The translations under genes were made by a program, and so were the position numbers. A model generated the notes under the pieces. It was not told the DNA's origin, searched no databases, and worked only from the letters and a program-made list of their open reading frames with translations. From Oncomelania hupensis (taxonomy: Eukaryota > Mollusca > Gastropoda > Littorinimorpha > Pomatiopsidae), in assembly GCA_036898135.1 (NCBI GenBank), contig CM072514.1:78643442-78707441 (forward strand): a stretch of DNA of 64,000 nucleotides. The letters are read 5' to 3'. Positions 53,540 through 64,000 of this stretch are shown here, piece after piece; position 1 is the stretch's first letter, and each line of letters opens with the position of its first letter.

Positions 53540-54335
53540 CTGCAACGAGCAAACACTACATTCTGAACGCACACTGCTAGCTGTTACAAAAGCATTTATC
53601 TCCAGTCCGTCACTTGATGTTCACTTATTCCCGCATAATTCAAACTATATATTCATAATAAAAGATTCTTTGTGGGTTCAATTTGAGAATATTCGCATAG
53701 TGTATCCATGTGCATGATTGGGTCTCTTGACAACAAAACAGGATGTTGTATGCACGCCTTTTCCTCCAATCAAATTCAACAATACATTGATCTAAGGAGA
53801 TTACTATTAAAGTGAATGCATTTCCTCACCCAATTTCTACCTTAAAGGAAGAATTAACACAAATCTCAAGGGTAAAAACAAACATTTTCAGTTTTATTTG
53901 TAAAAAAAAACTGTATCAAGTACTACTATTATCAACGTCTTTCTTAACTTATCGCACAAGCTTAGCAGGAATAAAATGGGTTGTTTTAGCACACAAAGGG
54001 AAGAGGAAGTTGAGTGGAGAGGGGGTTGGAGGGTGTGTGAAGAGAGATGGAGAAGATAGGACACAATGAGTGCAGACGTTTACCCTGGTGTCATTACATA
54101 CTATGTATAAAAGAAACACATGACTCCCTATTCAATCATCTCTCAGCAAAGCCAAAACAGTTTACAACACTGCAAAATCAATTGAACACAGCTGTCAAAA
54201 AGAGCCATTCCTTTCAGACATGGTCCAAGATAAATGACAGAGTTAAATAGAACCTAATGACTTTGTACGACTTCCATCACAGCAACCAGCTTACATGTTA
54301 ATCAGTTAATCTGATAAGACAGAAAGTGCGGAAAC
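53540..54335. other. TMEM168 intron 3, nothing recognised
   Basis: No transposon could be identified, unlike the neighbouring introns. Confidence 0.5.
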
Positions 54336-54457
54336 CTGAGACAGATGAGACGTTGGGTGACAAGGGCAAAATGGCGCAGACCCCTGGCTGCCATGATGCG
54401 TTGGTAAGAGTGTGCTCCTTCACCCAGGCTGTTATGCGCACTGTTACACTGGGTCAC
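54336..54457 (-). CDS. TMEM168: TMEM168 exon 3
   Basis: The acceptor CTTGTACAG and donor CTCAG|GTTTCC bound 122 bp; it enters at phase 0 and leaves at phase 2. The translation VTQCNSAHNSLGEGAHSYQR, then IMAARGLRHFALVTQRLIC, corresponds one for one to human [20 protein letters not shown] and IMASKGMRHFCLISEQLVF. The phase-0 start is what forces the GC donor of exon 2. Confidence 0.93.
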
Positions 54458-54999
54458 CTGTACAAGCACACACACTACCACAGTAAACAGCCTTCTCTCA
54501 AAATGCTACCCACAAAAAAAAAAATCTATAACACTAAATAAACATTGTCCAAGGTTATTCCTGCTTGGGGCATGCAAATTCAGATAATAAATGTAATGCT
54601 TCTTGCTTGTTGTTTGTCTGCACCACCATTGTTTGTAATGTCTTTTTTTTTTAAAAACAAGTTGTCTTGTTTTATCTTGTCATGTCTTAACTTGTAATTA
54701 AAGAAGTTGTCCTCTATCTTTAGGATGACTAGTGCCTTCTGCAGCTCCGTAACCCACGATAGCTAATTCGATTTCAGCTAGGTTGTGTCCTGATAATCCT
54801 TTCTGTCATTCTTCATTTCTTCTTTTTTTAGGACAGCACCCTCATGATGTAGTGAGAATGAAGGTGATGGGCGAAAAAATACCAATGGAGGGTTGGATTA
54901 CTACCTGACATAAATTATGTGTCACTTTCTGAAATGATAGGTCAATTGACTCGGGCAGATGCCTGAAAATTGAACCAAGCTTTGAAATGCGTGACCTGC
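54458..54999. other. TMEM168 intron 2, putative GC-AG intron
   Basis: On the - strand it begins GCAGGTCACG and ends TTGTACAG. No repeat was recognised. Confidence 0.65.
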
Positions 55000-55133
55000 C
55001 TTGCCCATGAGCTGCCAGCAGGTGGCCAGATAGGCCAGGTGCAGAAGTAGCCAGCCAGCGGCCACCACCAGGAACAGGGGGAAGACAACGAACCATTCCT
55101 TGTGCTGTCTGGTGCTCTGGCCCACCAACACGC
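55000..55133 (-). CDS. TMEM168: TMEM168 exon 2
   Basis: The acceptor TATTTATGACAG is followed by a phase-1 start. The translation VLVGQSTRQHKEWFVVFPLF and LVVAAGWLLLHLAYLATCWQ matches human [20 protein letters not shown] and CHIIFLLTLWGF, a membrane helix pair. To keep frame and alignment the exon must end at GGCAAG before GC (54998-54999). The nearest GT, two bases further, would leave an extra nucleotide set and break the frame. Confidence 0.92.
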
Positions 55134-56029
55134 CTGTCATAAATACAGCAACAACATACCACAATAAACAGTCTTAACATTATACAAATTATTATGCATA
55201 GCACCGATTTCTAGGCTGGATTACGTGTTACCCACAGCCTCTGGAGCACCTGTCTAATCTGCAGGTTCTATTTCCCTCTTAACATTTTTTTCAACAGCGT
55301 TGATGGAGAAATTCATTGTAGCTCATCGTTGATCATCCCGTTTCATAGCTATTAAAAGGCTAGCAATACCTTGATTGTTGAAAGGTGTGTGACGGCTTTC
55401 TCAACACCTTTAATTTTATGTATTTGTGACGCTTGTAGCCTAAACTATTTTGCTTGCAATGCTGCATGCTGCTATGAGGGCGCTGTCAAGACATTTTGCT
55501 GCCACAGTAGCATGCGCCTGAGTAATAATAATAATAATGGTAGTGTTAATAATAATAATAATTACGACAACAAATTTAATAATAATAACTATGAATTAGC
55601 TGAATCTATTTGTTTCATACCTTGTTTGTTTTTAATGTTCAGTAAGTGACCAGGGTTGCTCTGCATTGAAAAGGGTGTACTGAGCATGTCTCCCTCTACC
55701 AGTGTTAGCTGCAGGTTTTATAAATTGTCTCCCTTTCCGGGTTAAAAAAATGAAATAGTATTATTTATTAAAATTTATAATACAACTTTCTCAATGGAAC
55801 AATGACATTATTTTATGGACCATGTTTAATGTAATATTTTATGTATTTAAAAGTGCCATCGAAGGCTGCTCTTTTATTAGATTTTATAAATTTAAAAAAA
55901 TGACTGTGATATTAACGTTTTTAGAACAAAATTATTAGTGGTTCTAATCTAAACAAACTGAAGAAGTGGTTTCATAATTTTCTACAGTGGGCATCTGAGG
56001 TGGTGATCCCTTCCCCCTCCCTCTCTCCC
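55134..56029. other. TMEM168 intron 1, proximal part, nothing recognised
   Basis: Short TAA-rich patches occur at 55523-55590. Confidence 0.4.
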
Positions 56030-56160
56030 AGTCACAACGGGTTGTGCTCAGTTGTCTGGGTGTCAGATTATTTGCCCAAAGTCTGCAAGTGGATGCCTCA
56101 TGCGACTTGAGTTAGATCCTATATTGGCCAGTGCACTGATCATATCAACCAGCTCGTAAA
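56030..56160 (+). mobile_element. SINE fragment, family S1, 3' part
   Basis: GGTTGTGCTCAGTTGTCTGG, TTTGCCCAAAGTCTGCAAGT and GAGTTAGATCCTATATTGGC match 16448-16545. Confidence 0.75.
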
Positions 56161-56961
56161 AGTGATTCAGATTCATTCTTGCCAACTCTCTTTGATAAAC
56201 GTCATCATCTTTATAAATGACCTGGGCCCACCAGCAGCTGGTACTACGTTCGCTTCATCCTCAGGACTGACTACGCTTCAGCAACTGATCTCAACTTTCC
56301 AGACTGGCTGGCATGGTATAGTTGTTAAGAGCTCAGAGAGTCCCGAGTTTGGACTAGTCGCTGCTGGCCAAGACTACCTTCACATTTGTCTGCTAAACCA
56401 TACCACCATCAGTGGCCTGCTAGCAAACCCTTGGGGCATCTTTTGCCAGCTGGCGACGGGAGCTGCACTACATGGCAGCATGAGTTTTTCTTATTCTAGG
56501 TGTGGGCAACCAGCAACTTATTCTACCATGAAGTTGCCTCTGGCGGATGATAAATGAGGGGACAGTACATCTGTCGCCTGGTCTTCTCTACCCAGATGCA
56601 ACATTGCAAGAACATCTTGTCCTTAACACCGGAAGGTAATATACTACTAATACGACCTTAAACATCATTTTGTTTCTAGAGAGGGAGAGAGGATACATCG
56701 GAACGGGCTTAACCCATCTATGCCAGATAGAGAAGAGCACTACATATAGGTGCAAAAGATAGACCACATCATTGCCAGAGAGATTACATCACAGTCTAGA
56801 AGAGACTATGTGTAACTGCATGTATGATACCGGTTTTGGGAGACGTGGACATTTTTCTTTAGTGTCACCAAATACCTTGCATTGGTTTTGGAGCAGCCTC
56901 AGATGTATAGCTTTTTATATTAACCAGGACTTTTCAATATATATAGTTAGTTTGTTAGTTA
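56161..56961. other. TMEM168 intron 1 sequence, nothing recognised
   Basis: A 131-codon open frame (56162-56557) has no recognisable similarity or codon structure, so it is not called a gene. Confidence 0.4.
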
Positions 56962-57545
56962 TTCATTGCTTACAGGGTCCAACGGACTGCAAAGAGCCAA
57001 ATCAGGACCACAACTTGGTTGAAAGAGGACTCACCTCTGAGCCGTATAAAAAGGCTGCTGGAACAACCCTAGTGGTAACACTATTTTTTAAAGGCATTCC
57101 ACCAGCTGGTCACTTTACAATAACGCTATCCCATGCAGGAGACGCTGAGGATATATACTCTAATTTATAGAACTCCCGTTTACAAAAACAGAATAGAATA
57201 CAAACATCATTATAAAATATGAACAAAACACATACATGTATATAAAACCCCTACATTGCTAAATTATCACAGGAAGCCCTAGTGACCATTTGGAAGAAAG
57301 AGTCCAAAATATTCCCAAGCTGACCCACCAGACCTTATACACAAATAAGGAGTTTTGGAATAGTTTTCAAGAAAAAAGGTAGGTGACTGGTCTAGCGAAG
57401 AAGAAGATAGTATAGTAGATTGATAGAAGAGTAGGAATGAGAAAGAAAAAAGGAGAAAGACAGTGACAGTGGGAATTTAAAGCACTACATTTCCAGAAAG
57501 TATGGATATTATTTATACAGAAACTCCCGGCACCACCATGGGGGT
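56962..57545 (-). mobile_element. Retroposon, tail family R1, long copy
   Basis: Its tail lies at the left: GGTCCAACGGACTGCAAAGA and GCCAAATCAGGACCA, the diverged complement of the R1 end. Going right it follows the complement of 5354-4810, including AAACAACCCTAGTGGTAACA and GTGGGAATTTAAAGCACTAC. TTAACCAGGACTTTTCA near 56920 and its inverted, diverged copy near 57560-57590 flank it. Confidence 0.85.
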
Positions 57546-58117
57546 TTTCAATATATATATATTCTGAAAAGTCTTGGTTAATATACTTATAACCAATGAA
57601 CCAATGTATAACTGTATCGCCTTTGACCAAACAATCTTACACTTTTTATTAAATTTATAATCTTTCATCTGTGCTGTCCCAAGTTTGTCATTTCACTTCT
57701 AGTTCTATTCGATCTGATCCCATTTATCTTTCACTCTTGGCTGTCCTTCTGACGCATATAAATTTACACTCCCCTTATTAAAACCGCAAAGTGTTTATTG
57801 TTAATGGCTGAAATATTGACAATGTTAGTGTTTTCACTGTAAGTCTGTATAAAAAAGAACAGACAAAATCATAATCATTTACATTCTACATGCAAATAAA
57901 ACCAGTCAATTTAAAAGAATCATAGTAAAATGCACTCCATTTTTATGATATTATAATGACCCAGGACTGTCTTTCCATTCCTGCACTTCCCTTCTTTTCT
58001 TTCAATTCTTGCTCCAGACAATTTTGTTACGTAGGATAACAGGCAGTAAATCTTGGCTGGAAATACTGTCATTGTAACTCATTATTGCAGTATGACAAGT
58101 CCAACTTCAGAAATTGT
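57546..58117. other. TMEM168 intron 1 sequence, nothing recognised
   Basis: AT-rich, no feature that I can support. Confidence 0.4.
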
Positions 58118-58552
58118 TAGTATTATTATTGAGGATTTTTATAGCGCACTTATCTTGCCGTATTTGACCAGACTCTTGGCGCTGGCCGATACAGGATCTA
58201 ACTCAAACCGCCCAAGACGCCCACCTGCAGCCTTTGGGCGCATGGTCTGATCCCCGGACAACTGACCACTATTCTGGCCAAGATGGGGAGAAGGACCCAG
58301 TGCATGCTGGGTGTGTTCTTGTTACCGGCACTCACCCGTCTAGGACATGAGCGTCAGGATCTTTAAAGTCCGTTATGATGGAATGTATGCGACACACAGA
58401 CTAGACCTCGGTTTATACTCTCATCCGAAGGAGTAGGAAACGGGAGTAAAGTGTCTTTCCCAGGGACACAACACAATGGCCTGGACAGGGCTCGAACCCG
58501 GGACCTTCAGATCCGCAAGCCAAAGCACTACCATTGGACCACCGTGCCTCTC
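58118..58552 (-). mobile_element. tRNA-headed SINE (family S1), full-length copy
   Basis: The - strand begins GAGGCACGGTGGTCCAATGG, with a B-box GGGTTCGAGCCC about 55 bp on. It continues through the S1 body and ends at GCGCTATAAAAATCC and TCAATAATAATA. It sits only 31 bp downstream of TMEM168 exon 1, in intron 1. Confidence 0.9.
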
Positions 58553-58583
58553 TGGAAATGTTTCTGCAATTTCTTAATCTTAC

Positions 58584-59364
58584 CTAGAGTAATGTCAAGG
58601 GCCAAAATGGCCAGCAAGGCGAGGTAGCGGACAAAGCGTGGCAGAGTGAAGATGACATGATGCCAGCGCTCCAGCATGGTGTGGTTTACCAGGTACAGGT
58701 CAAGCAGCGCAGGCACAGCATGGCGACCACTCATACACACTAAGGCGTATACATTGGGTTTCAGCGACAGGGCTGGGAAAACGTATATAATACATATAAC
58801 CACAAAGGCAGCCAGGGAGAAGAAGGCAGGTACTGACTTCAGACGAAGAGCGGCAATGTGTGTCATAAAGGCCAGCGTCACCAACGCTAACAGCCAAGCA
58901 GTGTTCCCTGTCACCATGCCCCCGATCAACAAGCCCACACACTCCAAGCTGGCAGCTATTCCCACAAGCTGTGGCTCTTGATCAGTCAGCTTAAGAAGTC
59001 GCGATAACATGTGCCAGAAAATGCCTAACACTAAACTTGTCATTAACAATGCTTCCATGACTTCCTGCGTTGTTAAGTATTCAATGGCAGAACTGTCACT
59101 ATACGCCAGTATACCAACCAAGCATCCCACCCAGATGTGGAAAACAGCTCTGCCTGCATTTTGCAGGTTGCAGTAATATCGCAGGGCGCATGATATTGCA
59201 AAGACAAACATGGCTAATATGGAAATAAATGAAATGACCTGATCCTGGGTACTAACCCATTGTGTGTAAAGGCCTAGGCCTATTGCAACAAGCAACACTA
59301 TCTCTGGCACATACTGGACGTTCTGCAGAGTGAGCTGGGCACGCAGCTCTTTTATGTGCGACAT
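58584..59364 (-). CDS. TMEM168: TMEM168 exon 1 (start codon)
   Basis: The ATG at 59364-59362 has A at -3 and is the first Met after an upstream in-frame stop. MSHIKELRAQLTLQNVQYVP precedes the first helix IVLLVAIGLGLYTQWVS. At least seven hydrophobic segments follow, among them FISILAMFVFAISCALRYYC, LLMTSLVLGIFWHMLSRLL, CVGLLIGGMVTGNTAWLLAL and FFSLAAFVVICIIYVFPAL. The end PRFVRYLALLAILALDITLG runs into donor CTCTAG|GTAAGA with one base of a codon left. Human has about 28 more residues before the equivalent helix. Confidence 0.95.
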
Positions 59365-60045
59365 GCTACTCGGAGAATTATTGCATATAAGACAGTTACC
59401 AAGTTGGAGATCTATGACACATTCCTTTGATCATGATTCTACCATACTCCATAGATCTCCGATTCTACGCGTCTATCATCACTCTATGATTATGAGTCTA
59501 TCATGCAGTCGCAGGTGCCATTCTTCTTCACATGAAGGCGATTACGAGCATTGTCATTTTCCAATTGCAGCAAATAACTAGGCAAGACTTGAAATAGGCA
59601 GTTACTGTTCAAGTAGACTTAAACTAAAAGCCAGGATAAAAAAACAACAACTGAAGGTGGTGATTAAACTCGCCGGAAGACTTGTTGTGGAAACAGCAGA
59701 CGACGAAAATATAATAAACACGCCGTTTGGAGACAATCAGAGTGAGAACAGCCGATTGCTTTGTTCTCAAATGGAATATTCCTGAAATTTCAACATGATT
59801 CTATTTAAACTGCGCGTTCATATCAAATGTATTAATTTCGGACGATTAATTAGTAAAGTATTAAATATTTTAAAATTGTATTTTATTTCATTAATTTTTC
59901 GTTTGTTGCTTTGTTTCGGGGGGCGGGAGGAAGGGAGGGATGGGGGTGGGGATAAGAGGCGTCTAACGGGCACCACATTTAACCAGGCGAACTCCATATT
60001 TCTCTGTCCTCAGCACGGACCTGTGGTCCTCAGCAACCCTCATGG
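59365..60045. other. Region upstream of TMEM168 start
   Basis: It holds the 5' leader and probably the promoter. CGCCGGAAG (59670-59678), an ETS-type site typical of TATA-less promoters, is visible; no TATA box or CpG island stands out. A G-rich stretch (59919-59950) and a short complement of the RTE-like LINE end (60001-60045) follow. Confidence 0.4.
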
Positions 60046-60049
60046 TTAA

Positions 60050-60265
60050 GGCAGTCCATGCTACACAAATACACCCAGCATGCACCTCGGTCCCTTCTCC
60101 CCATCCCTGGGTCACCCAGCTAGTTTGTGCACGGGATCTAATTCCGTGGTTTGTGCTCAATCATCAGACTATGCGCCCAAAGTTTGCAGGTGGGCACCTT
60201 GAGTTAGATCCTGTATCGGCTAGCGCCTTGAGCAGAAAAAGCATTAAATAAATTAAATAAATAAT
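60050..60265 (+). mobile_element. SINE fragment, family S1, 3' part
   Basis: ACACCCAGCATGCACCTCGG, CCCTTCTCCCCATCCCTGGG and GAGTTAGATCCTGTATCGGC match the 3' half of S1. The tail is (AAATAAAT)n. Confidence 0.85.
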
Positions 60266-60789
60266 GGCAAGCCGCATCTTAGCCTCTCGGCCTTTTCCCC
60301 TCTGATCGATTTATGCACATTTCAGAAAGCACACTTGGTTACTATATCCCCTGTCCCCAAGGAAGGTTTCAGGCATCGGTTGTCTGAAGAATTTGCCTAT
60401 CGTGATATGTGGGAGTAAAGAGATCTCCATACAAGCTATGCGGTGGAGAAATCAAAATGAGCGCGCTTAAGTCCGTCTAGGTGAACACTTTAGGAGTTAT
60501 ATTTACTCCACGAATTTGGAGGTTAGACCAAAAGTTATTCAAAATTGATAGGACGGTAACCATGGGTTTTGTGTCGGTGACCTTTATAAAGAGACAAACT
60601 GTGCCTAACGTACCTTGCTATGCTATCTTTACTATAAACATTTGTCCAGTCTTAAGATGAACATTTGTTTGCTCCATGGAGACGTACGTGTAGGTGTTTT
60701 AGTTTACGAGAAACAGGTTTGTTTGAGTGCACGATTATGGGCCAAATTTGAACGCCGATCTATGTCGAAATTAGTTTGACATTCGCCAC
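60266..60789. other. Intergenic sequence, nothing recognised
   Basis: See the rejected U2-like motif at about 60283. Confidence 0.4.
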
Positions 60790-61035
60790 AATTCCCTTGC
60801 CTTGTCAACGGGCTAGAAACCAATGGCACTTGACAGATTTGGGATCGATCCCACCCCTGGGCATCATGGTTCTCCTAATATTATTTACTCTCGACTTGGG
60901 GGTTTTCTAAGGGTACTCCGGTTTGCTCCCCAAAAAATTAAAACAACAACTAATATTAGGTAGGGTTTTGGCGCGCCAAAGGCTGCGACTACGCCTTCCC
61001 GGCCCAGAATTTTCTGATAAAAAGGGACAATAAAG
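60790..61035 (+). mobile_element. SINE family S3, second copy (5'-truncated head)
   Basis: GGCTAGAAACCAATGGCACT and GGATCGATCCCACC (decayed B box) are followed by ATATTATTTACTCTCGACTT, GGTACTCCGGTTTGCTCCCC and GGCTGCGACTACGCCTTCCC, as in 43111-44318 without its insert. Confidence 0.87.
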
Positions 61036-61074
61036 TATATATTTATATATATACACCTTGTAATCTCTCACTCT

Positions 61075-61115
61075 CTCTATATATAATTATAGATATATAT
61101 ATATATATATTATCA
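61075..61115. repeat. (TA)n tract
   Basis: Imperfect TA repeat. Confidence 0.9.
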
Positions 61116-61529
61116 ATTATAATAATTTTATCTCTCCAACTGTCGTAATGCGTGAGCTTTATCTATCTGCCAGAAACCTTTAAAAACATAAACCAGATCT
61201 GTGCAAGAAAATTGATATTGATGAAAAATAAGGTTGAGTAAGTGCATGTCAAGTAAACACTTCTTTATTCCAAGAAAGCGGAAGATGCGGGTACACACAT
61301 TAACACATTTACAAAGTAATAATGAATTTAAAGTAAAAACAAATAGAACACCTTGATCCTTAGGCTAAGGCGCCTTACAAATGACGAACATTATTATTAT
61401 TACAAGAATTGTATGTACGTACAATCAACATTAAATAAACATAAACACCAAACTTTACACGCAAGACGTGTGTTAAGGAAAGCTGTTGTGCAAACACTTG
61501 AAAACTGCCAATTTGTAATGTGCTTACAA
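61116..61529. other. Intergenic sequence, nothing recognised
   Basis: No supportable feature. Confidence 0.4.
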
Positions 61530-62093
61530 CCCCCGTTGGGGTGCCGGGGGTTTCAGTATAAATAGTATCCCCACTTTCTGGAAATTTTGTGCTTTAAATT
61601 CCCACTGTCGCTGTCTTTCTCATTCCTGCTCTGTTCTATCAATCTGCTATACTATCGTCTTCTTTGCTAGCCCAGTCTCCTACCTTTTTTCTTGAAAACT
61701 CTTCCAGGATAAGACTCCTTGTTTGTGTATGAGGTCTGTTGGATCAGCTTGGGAATATTGGACGCTTTCTGCCAGGTGGTCACTAGGGCTTCCTATGATG
61801 TTATTATTTAGCAATGTAGGCATTTTATATGTATGTGTTTTGTTGATAATTTATAATGATGTTTGTATTCTAGTTTGTTTTTGTAAACGGGGGTTCGATA
61901 AGTTGGGGTGAAGCCTCAGCCGTCCCCTGCGTGGGATGTCTTTATTGTAAAGTGACTGGCTGGTGGAGGGCATTCGGTTTTCCCACTAGGGTTGTTTCAG
62001 CAGATCTTTTATGCGGATTGGGGGTTGTCCGGTCCTGATTTGGCTCGGAAGAGTCCGCTGGACCTAAAGCAACAATTATATAATGTAATTACA
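61530..62093 (+). mobile_element. Retroposon, tail family R1, 5'-truncated long copy
   Basis: It begins inside the family at CCCGTTGGGGTGCCGGGGGT and is about 95% identical by eye to 4790-5354 over its whole length. It ends in the same tail and a TATATAATGTAATT stretch. The target duplication is not clear. Confidence 0.9.
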
Positions 62094-62121
62094 AACTTGT
62101 TCCAGAATGATAACACACATC

Positions 62122-62252
62122 CACAGGCGCTTGTATATGGATACGCGAGCGCCTAGCTATGCTTGTGACGTGCCTCCCTTTGGTTATAATATAACCAAAG
62201 GGAGATGCGGGACAGGCATAGGCGCTCGCGTATCCAGATACAAGCGCCTGTG
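62122..62252. mobile_element. 131-bp palindromic MITE (hAT-type ends)
   Basis: The left arm starts CACAGGCGCTTGTATATGGA and the right arm is its near-complement ending CAAGCGCCTGTG; the arms meet at GGTTATAATATAACC. Each arm also contains an internal inverted repeat (AGGCGCT...AGCGCCT). The whole element can fold into one long hairpin or a cruciform. Confidence 0.93.
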
Positions 62253-62875
62253 AACAAGATGTATGTATGTAATGTAAGAGCTCGCATCAAACATATGATT
62301 GTGTGTCTACTCTATATATTTTAAAACAATTCTTTGAAGTTGTGTGTGTTTATGGATTGTGCTAGAAGTGATTGGGCGAGTTCTGAAATAAGCACAGTGT
62401 AAGTAGAGAAAATTTAGTTCTCATTTTGTATTCTGTATTAGACGTCCAGTTGTTGTTTTTTACAAACAAAACCCAAAATATTGCATCTTTTACAAATGTA
62501 AATTACAGTCGAACACGCTCAAGTCCAGGAGGGAAAAAAAATCCCTTCGTTATAGACGAAGTTCGTTGTACTTGTAGCTGTAGACTACGGTTAGTGGCCG
62601 AATTTTGTTTGTATTCGCTATATCCGTCGTGTCTTTAAAATGAGTCTATATACAGCCCAGAACACGTCAAACTGTTTTATCGTCATGGTTATTGCAGTAG
62701 GATTTATTTTAGAAGAGTTTTAGTCATGTCATAGCACACAAAGGCGACCGAGGTAAAATTTATGCACAAGAGAGATGCGGAGAAAGGGAGAGAAATGGAG
62801 ATATTGTCGAGTGTGTGATGTGTATCTGAAAGATAAATATTGTTGAATATAATGTGTTCATCAGAGAGATTAAGA
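62253..62875. other. Intergenic sequence, possible pogo-type MITE end
   Basis: CAGTCGAACACGCTCAAGTC at 62508 with CGTTATAGACGAAGTTCGTT resembles pogo/Tigger MITE termini. The matching right end was not found. Confidence 0.35.
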
Positions 62876-62936
62876 AAGAGAGAGAGAGAGAGAGGAGAAG
62901 AGAGTGAGAGAGGGGAGAAGAGAGTGAGAGAGAGAT
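62876..62936. repeat. (GA)n tract with interruptions
   Basis: GA-rich purine run. Confidence 0.9.
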
Positions 62937-63002
62937 TGTTGAATATTCCATCTCACATATCAGGTTATACAAATTGAAAATAGCGAAAAGTTGCATTTCT
63001 TC

Positions 63003-63085
63003 TCTAGGAGCGAACATCGGAAGTTACCACGATCTCATCACATCTTCTGACTTCACTTGAAGAGAGAACACAAAGCAAAGTCATC
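63003..63085 (+). pseudogene. RTE-like LINE fragment, endonuclease SDH region
   Basis: GGAGCGAACATCGGAAGTTA CCACGATCTC aligns with 11680-11709 of the family; SDH has become SYH. It is only about 80 bp. Confidence 0.65.
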
Positions 63086-63230
63086 CTTTTCTCTTTGCAA
63101 ACAACCTTTCAAGACCGCTACTGAGCGCTCTCCGTGGGCATAGGGTTGCGCAGACTTTCCGCCAAAATAGCGTAGCGTTACATGGCGCAACTCGGGGCTG
63201 GTATTTTCTGCTCATATGTTTCTTTTGACA

Positions 63231-63271
63231 TTAAATGGTTATTGCTTTAGGTCCAGCGGACTCTTTCCGAG
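63231..63271 (-). mobile_element. Tail-only retroposon of family R1 (41 bp)
   Basis: The complement of GAAAGAGTCCGCTGGACCTA AAGCAAT lies between TTTCTTTTGACA (63219-63230) and TTTCTATTGACA (63272-63283), an 11 of 12 target duplication. Confidence 0.82.
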
Positions 63272-63283
63272 TTTCTATTGACA

Positions 63284-64000
63284 AAGACTTCAGTACGAAT
63301 CCCCTCTGCTCTTTAAAATATAATCGAAATTACTACAGGCACTTGACAAAGATAGTAAATTAAATTAAATTTAGTTCTAGTCTTACCCGACACAGCTAAA
63401 ATTAACGGAGAACAAAGCAATGCTTTTGCCTTTTCACAGATTTAACTCGTCATTATGTTTCTGGTTTCTGTTGAAAAAGGTTTTGCAATTCTACCGAGTC
63501 TACCTAACCTGTGTAAAATGAACATAAGGTTGATGGGGATATGTCACTTCTTTGGATATTTCAACCTTTTCCTTGGGAGGATGTGCTTCAAATTGAGATA
63601 TTTTAATTTTGTTTTAGAGCGAGTTGACTTCCGCTTCACTATGTCGCCATTTTTTAAAGTCATAAGCAGCATGTGCGTCATTCTGAAGAACGTCAAAAAA
63701 TTCTACATTAATGAACAACCTTCAGCGTAAGCGAAGCTACGTATATCCGTAAAATTCTAAGTAATAAATAAGAACAACTCTGGCAGGGGATTTGTTTTCT
63801 GTTCGCTGAAAATGTAGTTCGTGGTAGGGAACTTTGCCTGTACAGCACTAGGTAAAAAAAAGGTAAAGGTAAAGGTAGTCCCATAGCCTTGTGGCCGTAG
63901 GGGAGCGTGATGTTGGAGATCACACTTATCTTGGGCCAGCGTAATGAGGGTGATGCCCAACTCTCTCCCTCGCTGCTTTACCTTCCCCACCCTCAAGAGA
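63284..64000. other. Intergenic sequence, dispersed repeat at right edge
   Basis: 63855-64000 begins with GGTAAAGGTAAAGGTAGTCC and runs through TTGTGGCCGTAGGGGAGCGT. By its look it is a dispersed repeat cut by the window edge; no second copy is present here to confirm it. Confidence 0.4.

Larger units (their letters stand above)
46450..59364 (-). other. TMEM168: TMEM168 gene, complete coding region (gene-level entry)
   Basis: Seven exons (59364-58584, 55133-55000, 54457-54336, 53539-53357, 52403-52129, 47402-47158, 46773-46450) join into 2064 bp, 687 codons plus stop; human TMEM168 is about 697 aa. The N-terminal 400 residues hold multiple membrane helices and the C-terminal 280 form a soluble domain. 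The match runs end to end, from the first helix (LLVAIGLGLY against human LLVAICLGLY) to the last residues DTGHGFKLLKS against DTGQGFKLVKS. In mammals the protein is reported at the nuclear membrane and linked to cardiac sodium-channel surface levels; its biochemical activity is unknown. All introns are GT-AG except the second, which fits GC-AG. The gene faces the ABCA gene tail to tail. Confidence 0.95.

Noticed and set aside
56162..56557. 131-codon open frame as an extra gene inside TMEM168 intron 1
   Set aside because: No family similarity; the interval is next to SINE sequence and shows no splice-compatible partners.
60283..60310. U2 snRNA-like motif (TCTCGGCCTTTT)
   Set aside because: Only 12 bases match the U2 5' end. 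The following GGCTAAGATCAAGTG and branch-recognition sequence are absent.

Overview
Eukaryotic (metazoan) genomic DNA, most likely from a mollusc and probably a gastropod. The basis is vertebrate-like animal genes split into many short exons, very repeat-rich introns, long TC/GA and TAG/ATC microsatellites, and dispersed repeats full of AAGGTCA motifs that I associate with molluscan genomes. No prokaryotic, organellar or viral genome features were seen. The species cannot be fixed from the sequence alone.

Two host genes lie tail to tail. (1) On the + strand, nine exons between 154 and 36257 encode the C-terminal half of an ABC transporter of subfamily A (ABCA3-like): the end of the second membrane domain, a linker, the complete second nucleotide-binding domain and a very cysteine-rich C-terminus. 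The 5' half lies left of the window. Splice phases agree across all nine exons (611 codons including the stop). (2) On the - strand, seven coding exons between 59364 and 46450 encode a complete TMEM168 orthologue (687 aa predicted; human about 697 aa). One of its introns appears to use a GC-AG boundary. The two stop codons are about 10.2 kb apart.

Almost everything else is transposable-element debris, much of it nested. It includes a Tc1-like DD34E element split by a retroposon with an 11-bp target duplication. There are several hAT elements with readable terminal repeats and 5-, 6- or 8-bp target duplications, including one hAT inside another and a hAT/SINE/hAT stack. There are fragments of two kinds of non-LTR retrotransposon: an RTE-like family with a GGATA tail, and CR1/jockey-like families. 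Three solo LTRs belong to one family. SINEs have tRNA-like or 5S-rRNA-like heads, and palindromic MITEs are present. A dispersed repeat of about 1 kb occurs about nine times and carries clustered TCAAGGTCA/AAGGTCA motifs.

The observations I rate highest are: retroposed tails of only 41-66 bp with their own target duplications, which isolate the 3' signal recognised by a LINE machinery; the repeat family loaded with nuclear-receptor half-sites; a 36-bp micro-MITE with a perfect 8-bp duplication; the nested hAT stacks; a 207-bp flank present twice around two LINE copies; the GC-AG intron and degenerate caspase-like motif in TMEM168; and 12 cysteines in the last 20 residues of the ABCA protein.
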